Below, piece after piece: positions 43,683-51,820 of a stretch of DNA of 64,000 nt. The translations under genes and the position numbers were made by a program. Source of the DNA: Burkholderia sp. Bp8963 (GTDB lineage Bacteria; Pseudomonadota; Gammaproteobacteria; Burkholderiales; Burkholderiaceae). The DNA is taken from positions 45,005 to 109,004 of the forward strand of contig NZ_QTQP01000027.1 in NCBI RefSeq assembly GCF_003854275.1, written 5' to 3'. Every line of letters begins with the position of its first letter. Position 1 is the stretch's first letter. Below the pieces are notes generated by a model that saw only the letters and a program-made list of their open reading frames with translations, was not told where the DNA came from and searched no databases.

Positions 43683-44418
43683 TCTCGTTCTCCCGACGGC
43701 GAGGCGACGCCCCCGACATTGCGTCACCGCCGAAATTGCCCCGAATGCTGGTATCCGTTCTGTTCGATCGTGCCGGCGCCCGGACCTGCGCCGGCATGCG
43801 TGTCAATGTCTGTTGCTCGCTGCCGCGCTGCGCTGACGCGGTTGTGCCGTACCACGATTCGATGCCGCCCGATTGCGCCGTTCCGGGCCTGTGAGGCCTG
43901 TGCGGATTGCAAGGACGACCGCAGTCGCAACCGTCCGCTGTTCGGACACGCCGAACCGGCACATGCCATGGCATGCGCCGCTCGAACCTTTTTCATACAC
44001 GTTGATCGTGAGCAGATTCCGTGCCATAGGGCCGGAACTCAGCATCGAAGCGCATCATCCGCCCCGCCCGCCCGGTGCCACTGATCGGCGCCGGCCATTC
44101 CGTTTCCTGCATGAAACAAATGACCGCTCGCGTCGTGACGGAACGCCCCGCGGCAGCACCCAACCGCGGCGGATGGCAGCGGACCGCGCACGCTCCCCCA
44201 ATCCCGGCGGGCGTTCCTGACAAACCTGACATTGGCCGCGCACCATGACGGCGCGGACCGCGGATGCCGTAAGCTTTCCGAAACGTTGCATGAACGAAAC
44301 GTAAGCGATCTCGACGCGGTCGGCCGCGTCCCGGCCGACGCCGTTCGCCATTCATGACAACTGGCCATCCAGCACCAGTCGAGTGGAATAGACGCCAAAA
44401 ACTGCCGTTTAACGTCGT
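43683..44418. other. Long intergenic stretch
   Basis: About 735 bases without a convincing gene. The stretch holds a 14-base perfect palindrome (CATGCCATGGCATG, 43962-43975) and then leads into the promoter of the small RNA candidate. The open frames here lack ribosome-binding sites and recognisable products. Confidence 0.45.
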
Positions 44419-44446
44419 TTGAAATCGTGACAAGTCGAAATATACT
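44419..44446 (+). promoter_or_regulatory. Probable promoter of the small RNA candidate
   Basis: TTGAAA (44419-44424) and TATACT (44441-44446) are separated by 16 bases, a good sigma-70 match in otherwise GC-rich DNA. No gene follows in this orientation before the terminator at 44491, so the promoter would serve a short non-coding transcript. Confidence 0.6.
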
Positions 44447-44452
44447 TCGCGC

Positions 44453-44527
44453 GCATCCAACCCTCGTGCCAAAGAGCGGGTGCATTTTGCGCCTCGGTTA
44501 CGACCCCCTCGTGACCGAGGCTTTTTT
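44453..44527 (+). ncRNA. Candidate small RNA with two stem-loops
   Basis: A transcript of about 75 nt is predicted from the promoter at 44419-44446 to the terminator T-run. The first stem pairs GCATCC (44453-44458) with GGGTGC (44478-44483), with an inner CTC/GAG helix. The second is the terminator. The 8-mer CCCTCGTG occurs twice, at 44461-44468 and 44506-44513. CCCTC lies in the inner-loop region of the first hairpin and the loop of the second, where it could pair with Shine-Dalgarno-like GAGGG. No protein of useful length is encoded. Confidence 0.55.
44491..44527 (+). terminator. Intrinsic terminator of the small RNA candidate
   Basis: An 11-bp stem with one G-U pair (44491-44501 with 44511-44521) and a nine-base C-rich loop is followed by six T. 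The nearest plus-strand gene ends about 1 kb upstream, so the terminator most likely belongs to the short transcript starting near 44453. The minus strand has no T-run after the hairpin. Confidence 0.88.
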
Positions 44528-44552
44528 CGTCTGCGTCCTTACGGCGAACCAC

Positions 44553-45575
44553 TCACCTCTCACCGCCGAAGCCGCCAAAGAACGCGCGCGCATTCGCGAC
44601 GAGACTGTCGAGGTGATACCCGCCTTCCTGCACGATCACCGTCGGCAGCCCGAGCGCACCGATCGCGTCGCCGAGCCGTCGGAACCCGTCGGTCGTGACC
44701 GCGACCTGCGATTGCGGATCCTCCTTGTAGATGTCGAAGCCGAGCGCAAGCACGAGCGCATCGGGCTGGAACCGCGCGAGCGCGCGCAGCGCGTCGTCGA
44801 GCCGTTCGAAGAACGCCGCTTCCGGCGCGCCGTGCGGCATCGGCAGGTTCAGGTTGAAGCCGTCACCCGCGCCCGTGCCCGTCTCTTCCTCATAGCCCGC
44901 GACGACCGGATAGAAGTTGGTCGGGTCGCCGTGGATCGACACGTACAGCACGTCGTCACGGCCGTAGAAGATCTCCTGAACGCCCTGCCCGTGATGCATG
45001 TCGGTATCGAGGATCGCAACCCGCCGATGCCGGCCGCGCAGCGCCTGAGCGGCGATCGCCGCATTGTTCAGGTAACAGAAGCCGCCCGCCGCGTCGCGCC
45101 GTGCGTGGTGACCAGGCGGGCGGCACAGCGCGTATGCGGCGCGCGCGCCGTCGTTCACGTCCGCCGCAGCCGCCAGCGCGTCCTGCGCCGACCAGTACGC
45201 GGCCCGCCACGTGTTCGCGCCGACCGGGCAACTGCCGTCGGCCAGATAGCGCGCCGCCTTCGCGAGCACGCCGCGCAGCGGGTTCGGATCGCGCACGTAG
45301 ATGTTCGACATCACTTCGTCGCCCCAATCATCGGGCATCCGCTTCCAGTCGCGATGCGCGTCCTCGAGAAAGCGCAGGTAGTTCATGTCGTGCACGGCCG
45401 CGATCGGCGCCGTGCCACGATCGGCCGGTTCGCACACGTCGAACTCGAGCGCGCGGACCGCCGCGACAAGACGCGCCGCGCGCTCGGGCACCTCCTGCGG
45501 CGCACGCATCCGGCCGCGCGACAGGTAGGTGCGCGGATGGTGCAGCAACTGTTCGGGGTGGAAATAGGTTTTCAT
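44553..45575 (-). CDS. Acetylpolyamine amidohydrolase (histone deacetylase family)
   Basis: The 340-residue zinc hydrolase matches the length and style of acetylpolyamine amidohydrolases. It carries the HDAC motifs LCRPPGHHARRDAAGGFCYLNN, ILDTDMHHGQGVQEIFY (metal ligands) and VVAGYEEETGTGAGDGFN. It probably releases polyamines such as putrescine from their acetyl forms in the cytosol. The start at 45573-45575 (MKTYFHPEQLLHHPRTYLSRG) gives the family N-terminus. It is divergent from a LysR gene, with a porin and an NCS1 permease beyond. Confidence 0.9.
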   Translation of the reverse strand: MKTYFHPEQLLHHPRTYLSRGRMRAPQEVPERAARLVAAVRALEFDVCEPADRGTAPIAAVHDMNYLRFLEDAHRDWKRMPDDWGDEVMSNIYVRDPNPLRGVLAKAARYLADGSCPVGANTWRAAYWSAQDALAAAADVNDGARAAYALCRPPGHHARRDAAGGFCYLNNAAIAAQALRGRHRRVAILDTDMHHGQGVQEIFYGRDDVLYVSIHGDPTNFYPVVAGYEEETGTGAGDGFNLNLPMPHGAPEAAFFERLDDALRALARFQPDALVLALGFDIYKEDPQSQVAVTTDGFRRLGDAIGALGLPTVIVQEGGYHLDSLVANARAFFGGFGGER

Positions 45576-45691
45576 CCGGGGTCCTCGGTCGGTTGTTCTG
45601 TCATGCGCTGTGTGCGGTGCCGACGGACCGCGCCGCACGGTGCGACACCCCTCCTTTATCGGCGAGCGCCAATCATTAGTCAAATTTCAAG

Positions 45692-45709
45692 TTATTATTC
45701 TCCGTATAA
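45692..45709. promoter_or_regulatory. Possible LysR-type operator
   Basis: An interrupted inverted repeat TTAT-N10-ATAA lies in an AT-rich patch between the divergent amidohydrolase and LysR genes, where LysR-type sites normally occur. Assignment is by pattern and position only. Confidence 0.4.
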
Positions 45710-45750
45710 ATTCAGCTAATGCACAGACCGACGTTCCGCCCGGAGACAAG

Positions 45751-46707
45751 ATGCGCGCCGACCTCGCCCCCTTCCTGAACGACCGTCTCGACTGGAACCT
45801 GCTGCGCACCTACCTCGTGATCATGCAGGAGCGCAGCGTGAGCCGCGCGGCGGCGCGCCTGCACGTGACGCAGCCGGCGGTCAGCCAGGCGCTGCGGCGG
45901 CTCGAGGACGCGCTCGAGCGCCGGCTGATCGAGCGCCGCGGCCCGCATTTCGCGCCGACGCCAGCGGGCGAAGCGGTCTACCGGATCGCCAGCGATATCT
46001 ACGGGGGCATCTCGCGCCTCGAGACCGAGCTCGACGACCGCACGGCCGACCTCACGGGCTCGATCCGCCTGTTGTCCGTGAGCCGCATCGAATCGCCCGT
46101 CTACGACGAATTCCTCGCCGAGTTCCATCGCGCGTATCCGCGCATCGACCTGCAGATCGAGGTGATGCGTTCGTCGGACATTCAGTCGTCGCTGCTGCAG
46201 AAGACCGCGACCGCGGGCCTCGGCCTGTGCCGCACGCGTCACGACAAGCTCGAGATGCGCTGCTTCCTGCGTCAGCGCTATGCGATCTATTGCGGCCGCC
46301 ATCACCGGCTGTTCGGGCAGACGCAGTTGCGGATGGAAGACCTGCTTGCGGAGAACTTCGTGTCGTTCACGAGCGACCAGATCGGCGACAGCCTGTCGCC
46401 GCTGACCGTGTTCCGCGATCAGAAGGGATTTACCGGACGCATCGTTGCGTCGTCGCCGAGCCTCGACGAGGTGCGGCGGCTGATCTTCGCCGGCTACGGC
46501 ATCGGCTGCCTGCCGGAGCACATCGTGCGCGACGACATCGCGCAGCAGCGGCTGTGGCGCCTGCCGCCGGACGACGGGCTCGTCGACGTCGACGTGTTCC
46601 TGCTGTGGCATCGCGACCGCAAGATGAACGCGGCCGAGCAGGCGTTTCTCGATGCGATGGAGCGGTGCATGCAGCGCTACGCGCTCGCGGAGCGGCTGGG
46701 GAAGTAA
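45751..46707 (+). CDS. LysR-family transcriptional regulator
   Basis: The 318-residue protein has a LysR helix-turn-helix (LLRTYLVIMQERSVSRAAARLHVTQPAVSQALRRLEDAL) and an effector domain (GSIRLLSVSRIESPVYDEFLAEF). The start at 45751 is preceded by CGGAGAC. It is divergent from the acetylpolyamine amidohydrolase gene and convergent with a porin, so control of the polyamine module is likely. Confidence 0.9.
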   Translation: MRADLAPFLNDRLDWNLLRTYLVIMQERSVSRAAARLHVTQPAVSQALRRLEDALERRLIERRGPHFAPTPAGEAVYRIASDIYGGISRLETELDDRTADLTGSIRLLSVSRIESPVYDEFLAEFHRAYPRIDLQIEVMRSSDIQSSLLQKTATAGLGLCRTRHDKLEMRCFLRQRYAIYCGRHHRLFGQTQLRMEDLLAENFVSFTSDQIGDSLSPLTVFRDQKGFTGRIVASSPSLDEVRRLIFAGYGIGCLPEHIVRDDIAQQRLWRLPPDDGLVDVDVFLLWHRDRKMNAAEQAFLDAMERCMQRYALAERLGK

Positions 46708-46792
46708 TGCGGTTGCGCTCGCGTCGCGGGCGCGGCGCGCGACGGGACAGGATGGGACGGCTCCGGGCGCACAGCCCGGAGCCGCCGCACCA

Positions 46793-47860
46793 TCAGAAGC
46801 GATGCACGATGCCAAGCTGCACGCCACGGGCATTCGCGCCCGGATAGGCGAGCGGCAAGCCCGGGTTCGCCGCACCGGCGAGGGTATAGCCGGCCTGGTT
46901 GCGGTTGCGCAGGTACGACAGCGCGCCGTAGAAGCTGGTGCGCTTCGACAGGTCGTACTCGTACATCAGGCCAACCTGATCTGCGTTGTTGCCCTGCGAC
47001 GCCTGGTCGTGCAGATACGCGTAGCCAAGCGCCACGTAGTTCGCCGGGTTCAGCTGGTATTTCACCGACAGCCCGTAGACCCGCGAGTCGACGCCGAGGT
47101 CGTCCCACTTCACCGCCGAGAAGCCGCCATAAACGGTCGCCTTGCCGATCGCATAGGACGCGCCGGCCATGATCGTGCGGTCCGTCGTCGCGGTGGCGTT
47201 CTTCAGCCATTGGCCGGCGACGAACGCGGCGAACGGCCCGTGCTCGTAGGTCACGTCGAACTGCTGGCTCGATCCGGCGGAGCGCACGCCGCCCGCGTCG
47301 CCGAACCCGAAATACACGCCCGCCTGGAAGCCGGCGATCTCGGGGCTCTGGTACGACACGGTATTGCTCGTGCGGAACGCGAAGACCGTCAGGTTGTCCA
47401 TGCCGGACGCCTGCGTGACGCCACCGAACGCGTCCTGCCCGCCCTGGTCGTTGAACAGCGGCGAGTTCTGGCGGCCCGCGCGCACCTTGCCCCACTGCCC
47501 CGCGATGCCGACCCACGCCTGCCTGCTGAACAGGCTTCCTGATTTCGCAAGCGAACCGTCGTTCGGGTTGAAGCCGTTTTCCAGCGCGAACTCGATCTTC
47601 TGTCCGCCGCCGATATCTTCCCCACCCTTCACGCCGAAGCGGCTGCCCCACTGCCCGCCCGAACCGATTGCCGCCGTGTAGCCGTTGCCGGTGTTCACAT
47701 ACTGCGCGAACTCGTCGATCACGCCGTACAGCGTGACGCCATCCTGCGCGCGCGCCGCGCCCGAGCACGCGAGGACGGCAGCCGCGCACGCGCAAGGAAC
47801 GCCGATGCGCGCGAACGGCTGGCTGAACGACGGCACACGATTCATCATTAATTTAGTCAT
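46793..47860 (-). CDS. Outer-membrane porin (Gram-negative general porin family)
   Basis: The 355-residue precursor has a signal peptide ending at about SGAARA-QDGVTLYGVIDEF. Typical Burkholderia porin strands follow (GSRFGVKGGEDIGGGQKIEFALENGF, and the C-terminal GVQLGIVHRF ending in Phe). It would form a trimeric 16-strand barrel. No Shine-Dalgarno decides the start; I use the ATG at 47858-47860, but 47884 and 47848-47845 are possible. It shares its orientation with the permease gene upstream and may supply the same substrate. Confidence 0.9.
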   Translation of the reverse strand: MTKLMMNRVPSFSQPFARIGVPCACAAAVLACSGAARAQDGVTLYGVIDEFAQYVNTGNGYTAAIGSGGQWGSRFGVKGGEDIGGGQKIEFALENGFNPNDGSLAKSGSLFSRQAWVGIAGQWGKVRAGRQNSPLFNDQGGQDAFGGVTQASGMDNLTVFAFRTSNTVSYQSPEIAGFQAGVYFGFGDAGGVRSAGSSQQFDVTYEHGPFAAFVAGQWLKNATATTDRTIMAGASYAIGKATVYGGFSAVKWDDLGVDSRVYGLSVKYQLNPANYVALGYAYLHDQASQGNNADQVGLMYEYDLSKRTSFYGALSYLRNRNQAGYTLAGAANPGLPLAYPGANARGVQLGIVHRF

Positions 47861-47952
47861 ACTATTTATTTGAAGAGACAGCACTGCGCCGGGACGACAC
47901 CGGTGTGCCGTCCTGCGGTCAGAGAAATATGGGAGAGCGGCCTATGCGCATT

Positions 47953-47982
47953 GCATTGCATCGCATCGAAGCGATGCAATGC
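47953..47982. repeat. Perfect 12-bp inverted repeat between porin and permease
   Basis: GCATTGCATCGC and its complement GCGATGCAATGC are separated by six bases, in the gap after the permease stop and before the porin. It would form a strong hairpin. No T-run follows on the minus strand, so it may be a Rho-independent terminator of poor quality or an mRNA-stabilising element. Confidence 0.7.
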
Positions 47983-48046
47983 GCACCGTCGCGCGGTGCG
48001 GCCGGCCGGATCGGGCTGCTCCGCGCGCGGCGCGGAGCGTGCATCG

Positions 48047-49480
48047 TCAGTTCTTGAGTTCGCCGCCCTCGAACGGCAGGATCAGCCGTTCGGGAATGCT
48101 CCGGCGCGACACGCGCGCACCAACGTAATACAGGATCGCCGGAACGACGAGGCCGAGGATCCACGAGATGTCGGTGCCGCCGAGCGCGTCGACGAGCGGC
48201 CCCGTGTAGATGTGGGTCGACATGAACGGCAGCTGCACGAGGATGCCGACCACGTAGATCGTGATCGCCATCACGTTCCAGCGGCCGTAGCGGCCGTCGG
48301 GATCGGACAGCGCCGGCACATCGTAGCGGGACTTCGTGAAGCAGTAGTAGTCGACGAGGTTGATCGCGCTCCACGGCGTGAAGAACGCGAGCAGGAACAG
48401 GATGAACGCGGTGAATTCCTTCAGGAACGAGTGGCGGCCTGCGAGCGCGATCAGCGTCGATACGCAGATCATCCCGAAGATGTACACGAGACGGCTCTTC
48501 GACGACACGGCGCCCTTGCCGCGGAAGCCGCTGATGATCGTCGCCATCGACATGAAGCTGCCGTACGCGTTGAGCGCCGTCACGGTCACCTTGCCGAACG
48601 CGATGCTGAAATACAGCAGCGCGGCCACGGCGCCCGTCGAGCCGAGCCCCACGATATAGGCGACTTCGTGATGCGCGAACTGCTTGCCAGCGAGCGCCGC
48701 GGCGAACACGCCGAACACCATCGCCGCCTGCGCGCCGATCACCGAACCGAGGCCCACCGCGACGAACGTCGCGAACGACGACGTCGAACGCGGCAGGTAG
48801 CGCGAGTAGTCGGCCACATACGGCCCGAACGCGATCTGCCACGACGCGGACAGCGACATCGACAGCAGGAAGCTCGCGAGCGAGAAGTGCCGGTTCGCGA
48901 GCAGCGCGCCGACGTCGTGGTTCGCGAACAGCTGCGAGAACATGTAGACGAACGCGACGATGCCGATCACGCTGGCGATGCGGCCGACAGCGTGGATCGC
49001 GCGATAGCCGAACACGGTCAGCACGACGATCACGGCGGCGAACAGCAGGATGCCGGCCGCGTCGTCGACGTGCAGCAACTGCGCGACGGCCTGCCCTGCC
49101 AGCACCGAGCCGCTCGCGGAGAAGCCGATGTACATCAGGCAGACGAGCACGATCGGGATCATCGCGCCATACACGCCGAACTGCACGCGGCTCGAGATCA
49201 TCTGCGGCAGGCCGAGCTGAGGCCCCTGCGCGCCGTGCAGCGCCATCACGGCGCCGCCGATCAGTTGCCCGATCAGGAGCGCGAGCAGCGACCAGAACAC
49301 GTCGCCGCCGAGCACGACCGCCAATGCGCCGGTCACGATCGCCGTGATCTGCATGTTGGCGGACAGCCACAGCGTGAACTGGCTGAGCAGCCCGCCGTGG
49401 CGTTCCGAATCGGGGATGAAATCGATCGAGCGGACCTCGATCAGGCCTCCGCCGGCTTTTCCACTGGAATTCGTTGACAC
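48047..49480 (-). CDS. NCS1-family permease (purine/cytosine permease type)
   Basis: The 477-residue protein has about twelve membrane segments. The NCS1 hallmark regions are present (FTLWLSANMQITAIVTGALAVVLGG shortened here as LWLSANMQITAIVTGAL; PYVADYSRYLPRS; SAINLVDYYCFTKSRYDVPAL). The GTG at 49478-49480 is preceded by GGAG at suitable spacing; the frame is open 40 codons upstream. NCS1 members carry nucleobases, hydantoins, thiamin and sometimes putrescine; linkage to the acetylpolyamine gene hints at a polyamine, which is inference. Confidence 0.88.
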   Translation of the reverse strand: MSTNSSGKAGGGLIEVRSIDFIPDSERHGGLLSQFTLWLSANMQITAIVTGALAVVLGGDVFWSLLALLIGQLIGGAVMALHGAQGPQLGLPQMISSRVQFGVYGAMIPIVLVCLMYIGFSASGSVLAGQAVAQLLHVDDAAGILLFAAVIVVLTVFGYRAIHAVGRIASVIGIVAFVYMFSQLFANHDVGALLANRHFSLASFLLSMSLSASWQIAFGPYVADYSRYLPRSTSSFATFVAVGLGSVIGAQAAMVFGVFAAALAGKQFAHHEVAYIVGLGSTGAVAALLYFSIAFGKVTVTALNAYGSFMSMATIISGFRGKGAVSSKSRLVYIFGMICVSTLIALAGRHSFLKEFTAFILFLLAFFTPWSAINLVDYYCFTKSRYDVPALSDPDGRYGRWNVMAITIYVVGILVQLPFMSTHIYTGPLVDALGGTDISWILGLVVPAILYYVGARVSRRSIPERLILPFEGGELKN

Positions 49481-49811
49481 GAGGAAATCTCCAAATTGCT
49501 TAGGATCACAAATGTATCCATCGATACGGGGCGCGTGCCGAGCCGCCTTTAGTGGCTCGTCGGAGTGGAATGCCGTGGATCGCCGGCAAGCGCCAGGCAC
49601 GCACGGTCAGCACGCTGGCGCGCAATCGGCACGGCTCGTGCCGATATTGCCTGCGGATCATCTTGTATATACAACTTCGAGGATATTGGTGATTACCCGA
49701 GATCGGCTAATTTTCGAATTTGTCTGATTAATTCGCGCTACGAAGTTGGACATCGTCCGATGCTTAGGAATCCGCTTGCTGAAAGCCGGGAGCAATCCGG
49801 CCCGCTCGCCG
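49481..49811. other. Intergenic region upstream of the NCS1 permease
   Basis: This 330-base stretch is markedly more AT-rich than its surroundings from about 49660 to 49745. It contains the palindrome at 49663-49674. No gene seen. It is the likely promoter region of the permease-porin pair. Confidence 0.5.
49663..49674. promoter_or_regulatory. Palindrome TTGTATATACAA, possible GntR-type operator
   Basis: A perfect 12-base palindrome stands about 180 bases upstream of the permease start. TTGTATAC-type palindromes are typical targets of GntR-family repressors. No GntR gene is in this window, so the link is only by motif. Confidence 0.45.
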
Positions 49812-50474
49812 CTACTTCGGATTCGGCTCGGCCGCCAGGTCGTCGGCCGGCAGCAGTTGCAGCATGAGGCGCGCGGCCTCGACGTTGGTCGTGTGCAGCC
49901 ATTCGTCGTAGTCGTCGCCGCGCAGGATCACGACGCCCCGCTTCTCGTCGCCGGGCCGGTGCATCCGCGCAAACACGGGGTGCCCGTCCGCGTTGACCGT
50001 CAGCATCGACATGCCGATCAGCGGCCGGCCGTCGTCGCCTTCGTAGCGCCGCCAGATGCCGGCCACGCAGCAGGTGCCCCAATCGGCGAGGCCGATCCGG
50101 TGCCACACGTTACGGCCCGTCTCGTAGCACGGCTCGCAGATCCAGCGCGCCGGGATCAGGCAGCGCTGCCCGTCGCGCCACGCCTTGCCGTACAGCCGCG
50201 AGGTGCCGACCGTCTCGGCGCGCGCGTTCATCGTGTCGAGCTTCTTCTTTTTCCTGCCGTTTTCGTCGACCCGCTCGGGCTGCATGAACTTCGGCCAGAA
50301 ACCGAACACGGCCTTGACCACCGCAAGGCCGTCGCCCTGCGCGCATGCGATCGGCGCCGCGTAGTCCGGATACACGTCCGGCTCCCACGGATCGCGGCGA
50401 AACAGGTCGCCGATGCCGATCTTCAGTTCGCTGATGCCCGGATCTTCGTCCGGCGCGCGGTAGTTGGTGCACAC
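49812..50474 (-). CDS. SRAP-domain (HMCES/YedK) abasic-site protein
   Basis: SRAP proteins form a covalent bond through Cys2 with abasic sites in single-stranded DNA. The 220-residue protein starts MCTNYR, so Cys2 is present. It carries the NARAE motif (MNARAETVGTSRLYGKAW), RCLIPARWICEP and the His in ARMHRPGDEKRGVVIL. It is monocistronic, facing left behind an unremarkable 220-base gap. No LexA box was recognised. Confidence 0.93.
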   Translation of the reverse strand: MCTNYRAPDEDPGISELKIGIGDLFRRDPWEPDVYPDYAAPIACAQGDGLAVVKAVFGFWPKFMQPERVDENGRKKKKLDTMNARAETVGTSRLYGKAWRDGQRCLIPARWICEPCYETGRNVWHRIGLADWGTCCVAGIWRRYEGDDGRPLIGMSMLTVNADGHPVFARMHRPGDEKRGVVILRGDDYDEWLHTTNVEAARLMLQLLPADDLAAEPNPK

Positions 50475-50694
50475 GGCGGCAACCTGCGATGAGACGGGAT
50501 CCTTTCATCGTAGGACATGGCGCGTCGGTGGTTGGCGCAAAAAACCGGATCGAGGCAGCGCCAGGCAAGCAACCGAACCGGCGGACATCGGCTACACACG
50601 CAAACGTGTCGGCAAGCTTTCACGGCAATCGCCGTGCTCGACGCCTGGCGGCTTCCCCGACGCAGCGATGGCGGAGCCGCCGGCCGGCGCCGCG

Positions 50695-51150
50695 CTATCG
50701 GCCGCCCGGCACGTCGTCGGCTTCGTCCGCGTCGGCCGGAAACCGGTGCTGGCCGAAACGCAGGATCAGCACGCCGACGGCGAGCAGCACGATGCCGAGC
50801 GTCGTCATCAGCATGTGCTCGGGGCTGTCCGTCACGCCACGCAGGATCAGGTCCCGCGCGAGCGACGTCATCGCGATGTACAGCGGGAAACGCACGGGCA
50901 ACCGCCCGAGGCGCAGGTAGCGCACCGTCATCGCGAGCACTTCCAGATACAGGAACATCAGCAGCAGATCGGTCAGCGACACCTGCCCCGCGACGACGAC
51001 CTTCCATGCCTCCTGAGCCATCGCGAACGTCGTCGCGAGGCCGATCAGCACGAGCCCGGCGAGTTCAGCCGCGTGCAGGAAGCCGTCGAAGCGCCGGCGC
51101 AGGCGCTCCGCCGCGTTGAGCATGGAACGGGAGGTGTTCACTGTATTCAA
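50695..51150 (-). CDS. PsiE-like membrane protein
   Basis: The 151-residue protein has four membrane segments and resembles phosphate-starvation-inducible PsiE (EVLAMTVRYLRLGRLPVRFPLYIAMTSLARDLI shortened here as LEVLAMTVRYLRLG). The role of PsiE is unknown. I saw no Pho box directly upstream, so phosphate control here is unsupported. Confidence 0.85.
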   Translation of the reverse strand: MNTVNTSRSMLNAAERLRRRFDGFLHAAELAGLVLIGLATTFAMAQEAWKVVVAGQVSLTDLLLMFLYLEVLAMTVRYLRLGRLPVRFPLYIAMTSLARDLILRGVTDSPEHMLMTTLGIVLLAVGVLILRFGQHRFPADADEADDVPGGR

Positions 51151-51820
51151 GGTGATCGGCTGCGTGAAAGTGGAATCTGGAAATTGAATCGGTCGGCGCG
51201 GAACGCGGCTGCGGCCCCACGCGTATCCGGACGACGTCGAAGCGCTTGAACGGATGCCGTGACGTGGCGCCCGCCCACCGCTAATCTATTCGTTGTCCAA
51301 ATAATCTGACAGTGCATCACGCGTGGTTTCGTCGATCGCCTGCTCGACCGCGCCGACATGAACACCCATCGCTTCAAGCAGCTTGATCGTGATGCCTCTC
51401 GTCGGATGGCCGGGCGGTCCTAATCTAATGCACGCGGCGCGGTCGCATCAAGAGCACAGATCAGGAGCACAGCTGTTGCCAGCGGGTGGGGTCGGCCATT
51501 GACGGAGCGCAGAATCGGATAACAGATCGGCCCGACGTGTTCCAAAGACGCACCGAAGCTGCTAGATTGCTTGCGCAACGATGTATTTCGGCAGGCGCCG
51601 CGCGCAGCGTGGCGACGCGCGACGTACTGTGCCGCTGCGGCATCGCGACGCAGCAGCGGGCCACGGCGGCGCACACGCGACGGACCGCACGCGCTGTGCG
51701 ACGGCCGCGCCTGTCACAAGAGAGCACGGCAACCCATGACACACTCGTCCGATCCGTTTTCGCGATGCATCGTTTCGATGACTCGCGTATCGAATCGGCG
51801 TAACCAACCGGCATGCCCCG
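51151..51820. other. Intergenic region between psiE and the DyP gene
   Basis: This 670-base gap is less GC-biased than its neighbours in the part holding the suspected gene fragment (51286-51640). The 180 bases just before the DyP start would hold its promoter; I could not identify one with confidence. Confidence 0.4.
51286..51453 (-). pseudogene. Possible decayed gene fragment
   Basis: On the minus strand a 55-codon frame ends GITIKLLEAMGVHVGAVEQA and then DETTRDALSDYLDNE before the stop at 51286. Its composition is protein-like, but no start codon precedes the conserved-looking part. A second frame just upstream (51420-51640) also reads like protein and then stops. Together they may be remains of one inactivated gene. 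I do not recognise the family. Confidence 0.3.

Noticed and set aside
43962..43975. CATGCCATGGCATG palindrome as a regulatory operator
   Set aside because: Perfect but isolated, not near a promoter and without a matching regulator family; kept only as a note in the intergenic entry.
44491..44527. Terminator belonging to the acetylpolyamine amidohydrolase gene
   Set aside because: That gene reads on the minus strand; the T-run is on the plus strand only, so the hairpin ends a plus-strand transcript.
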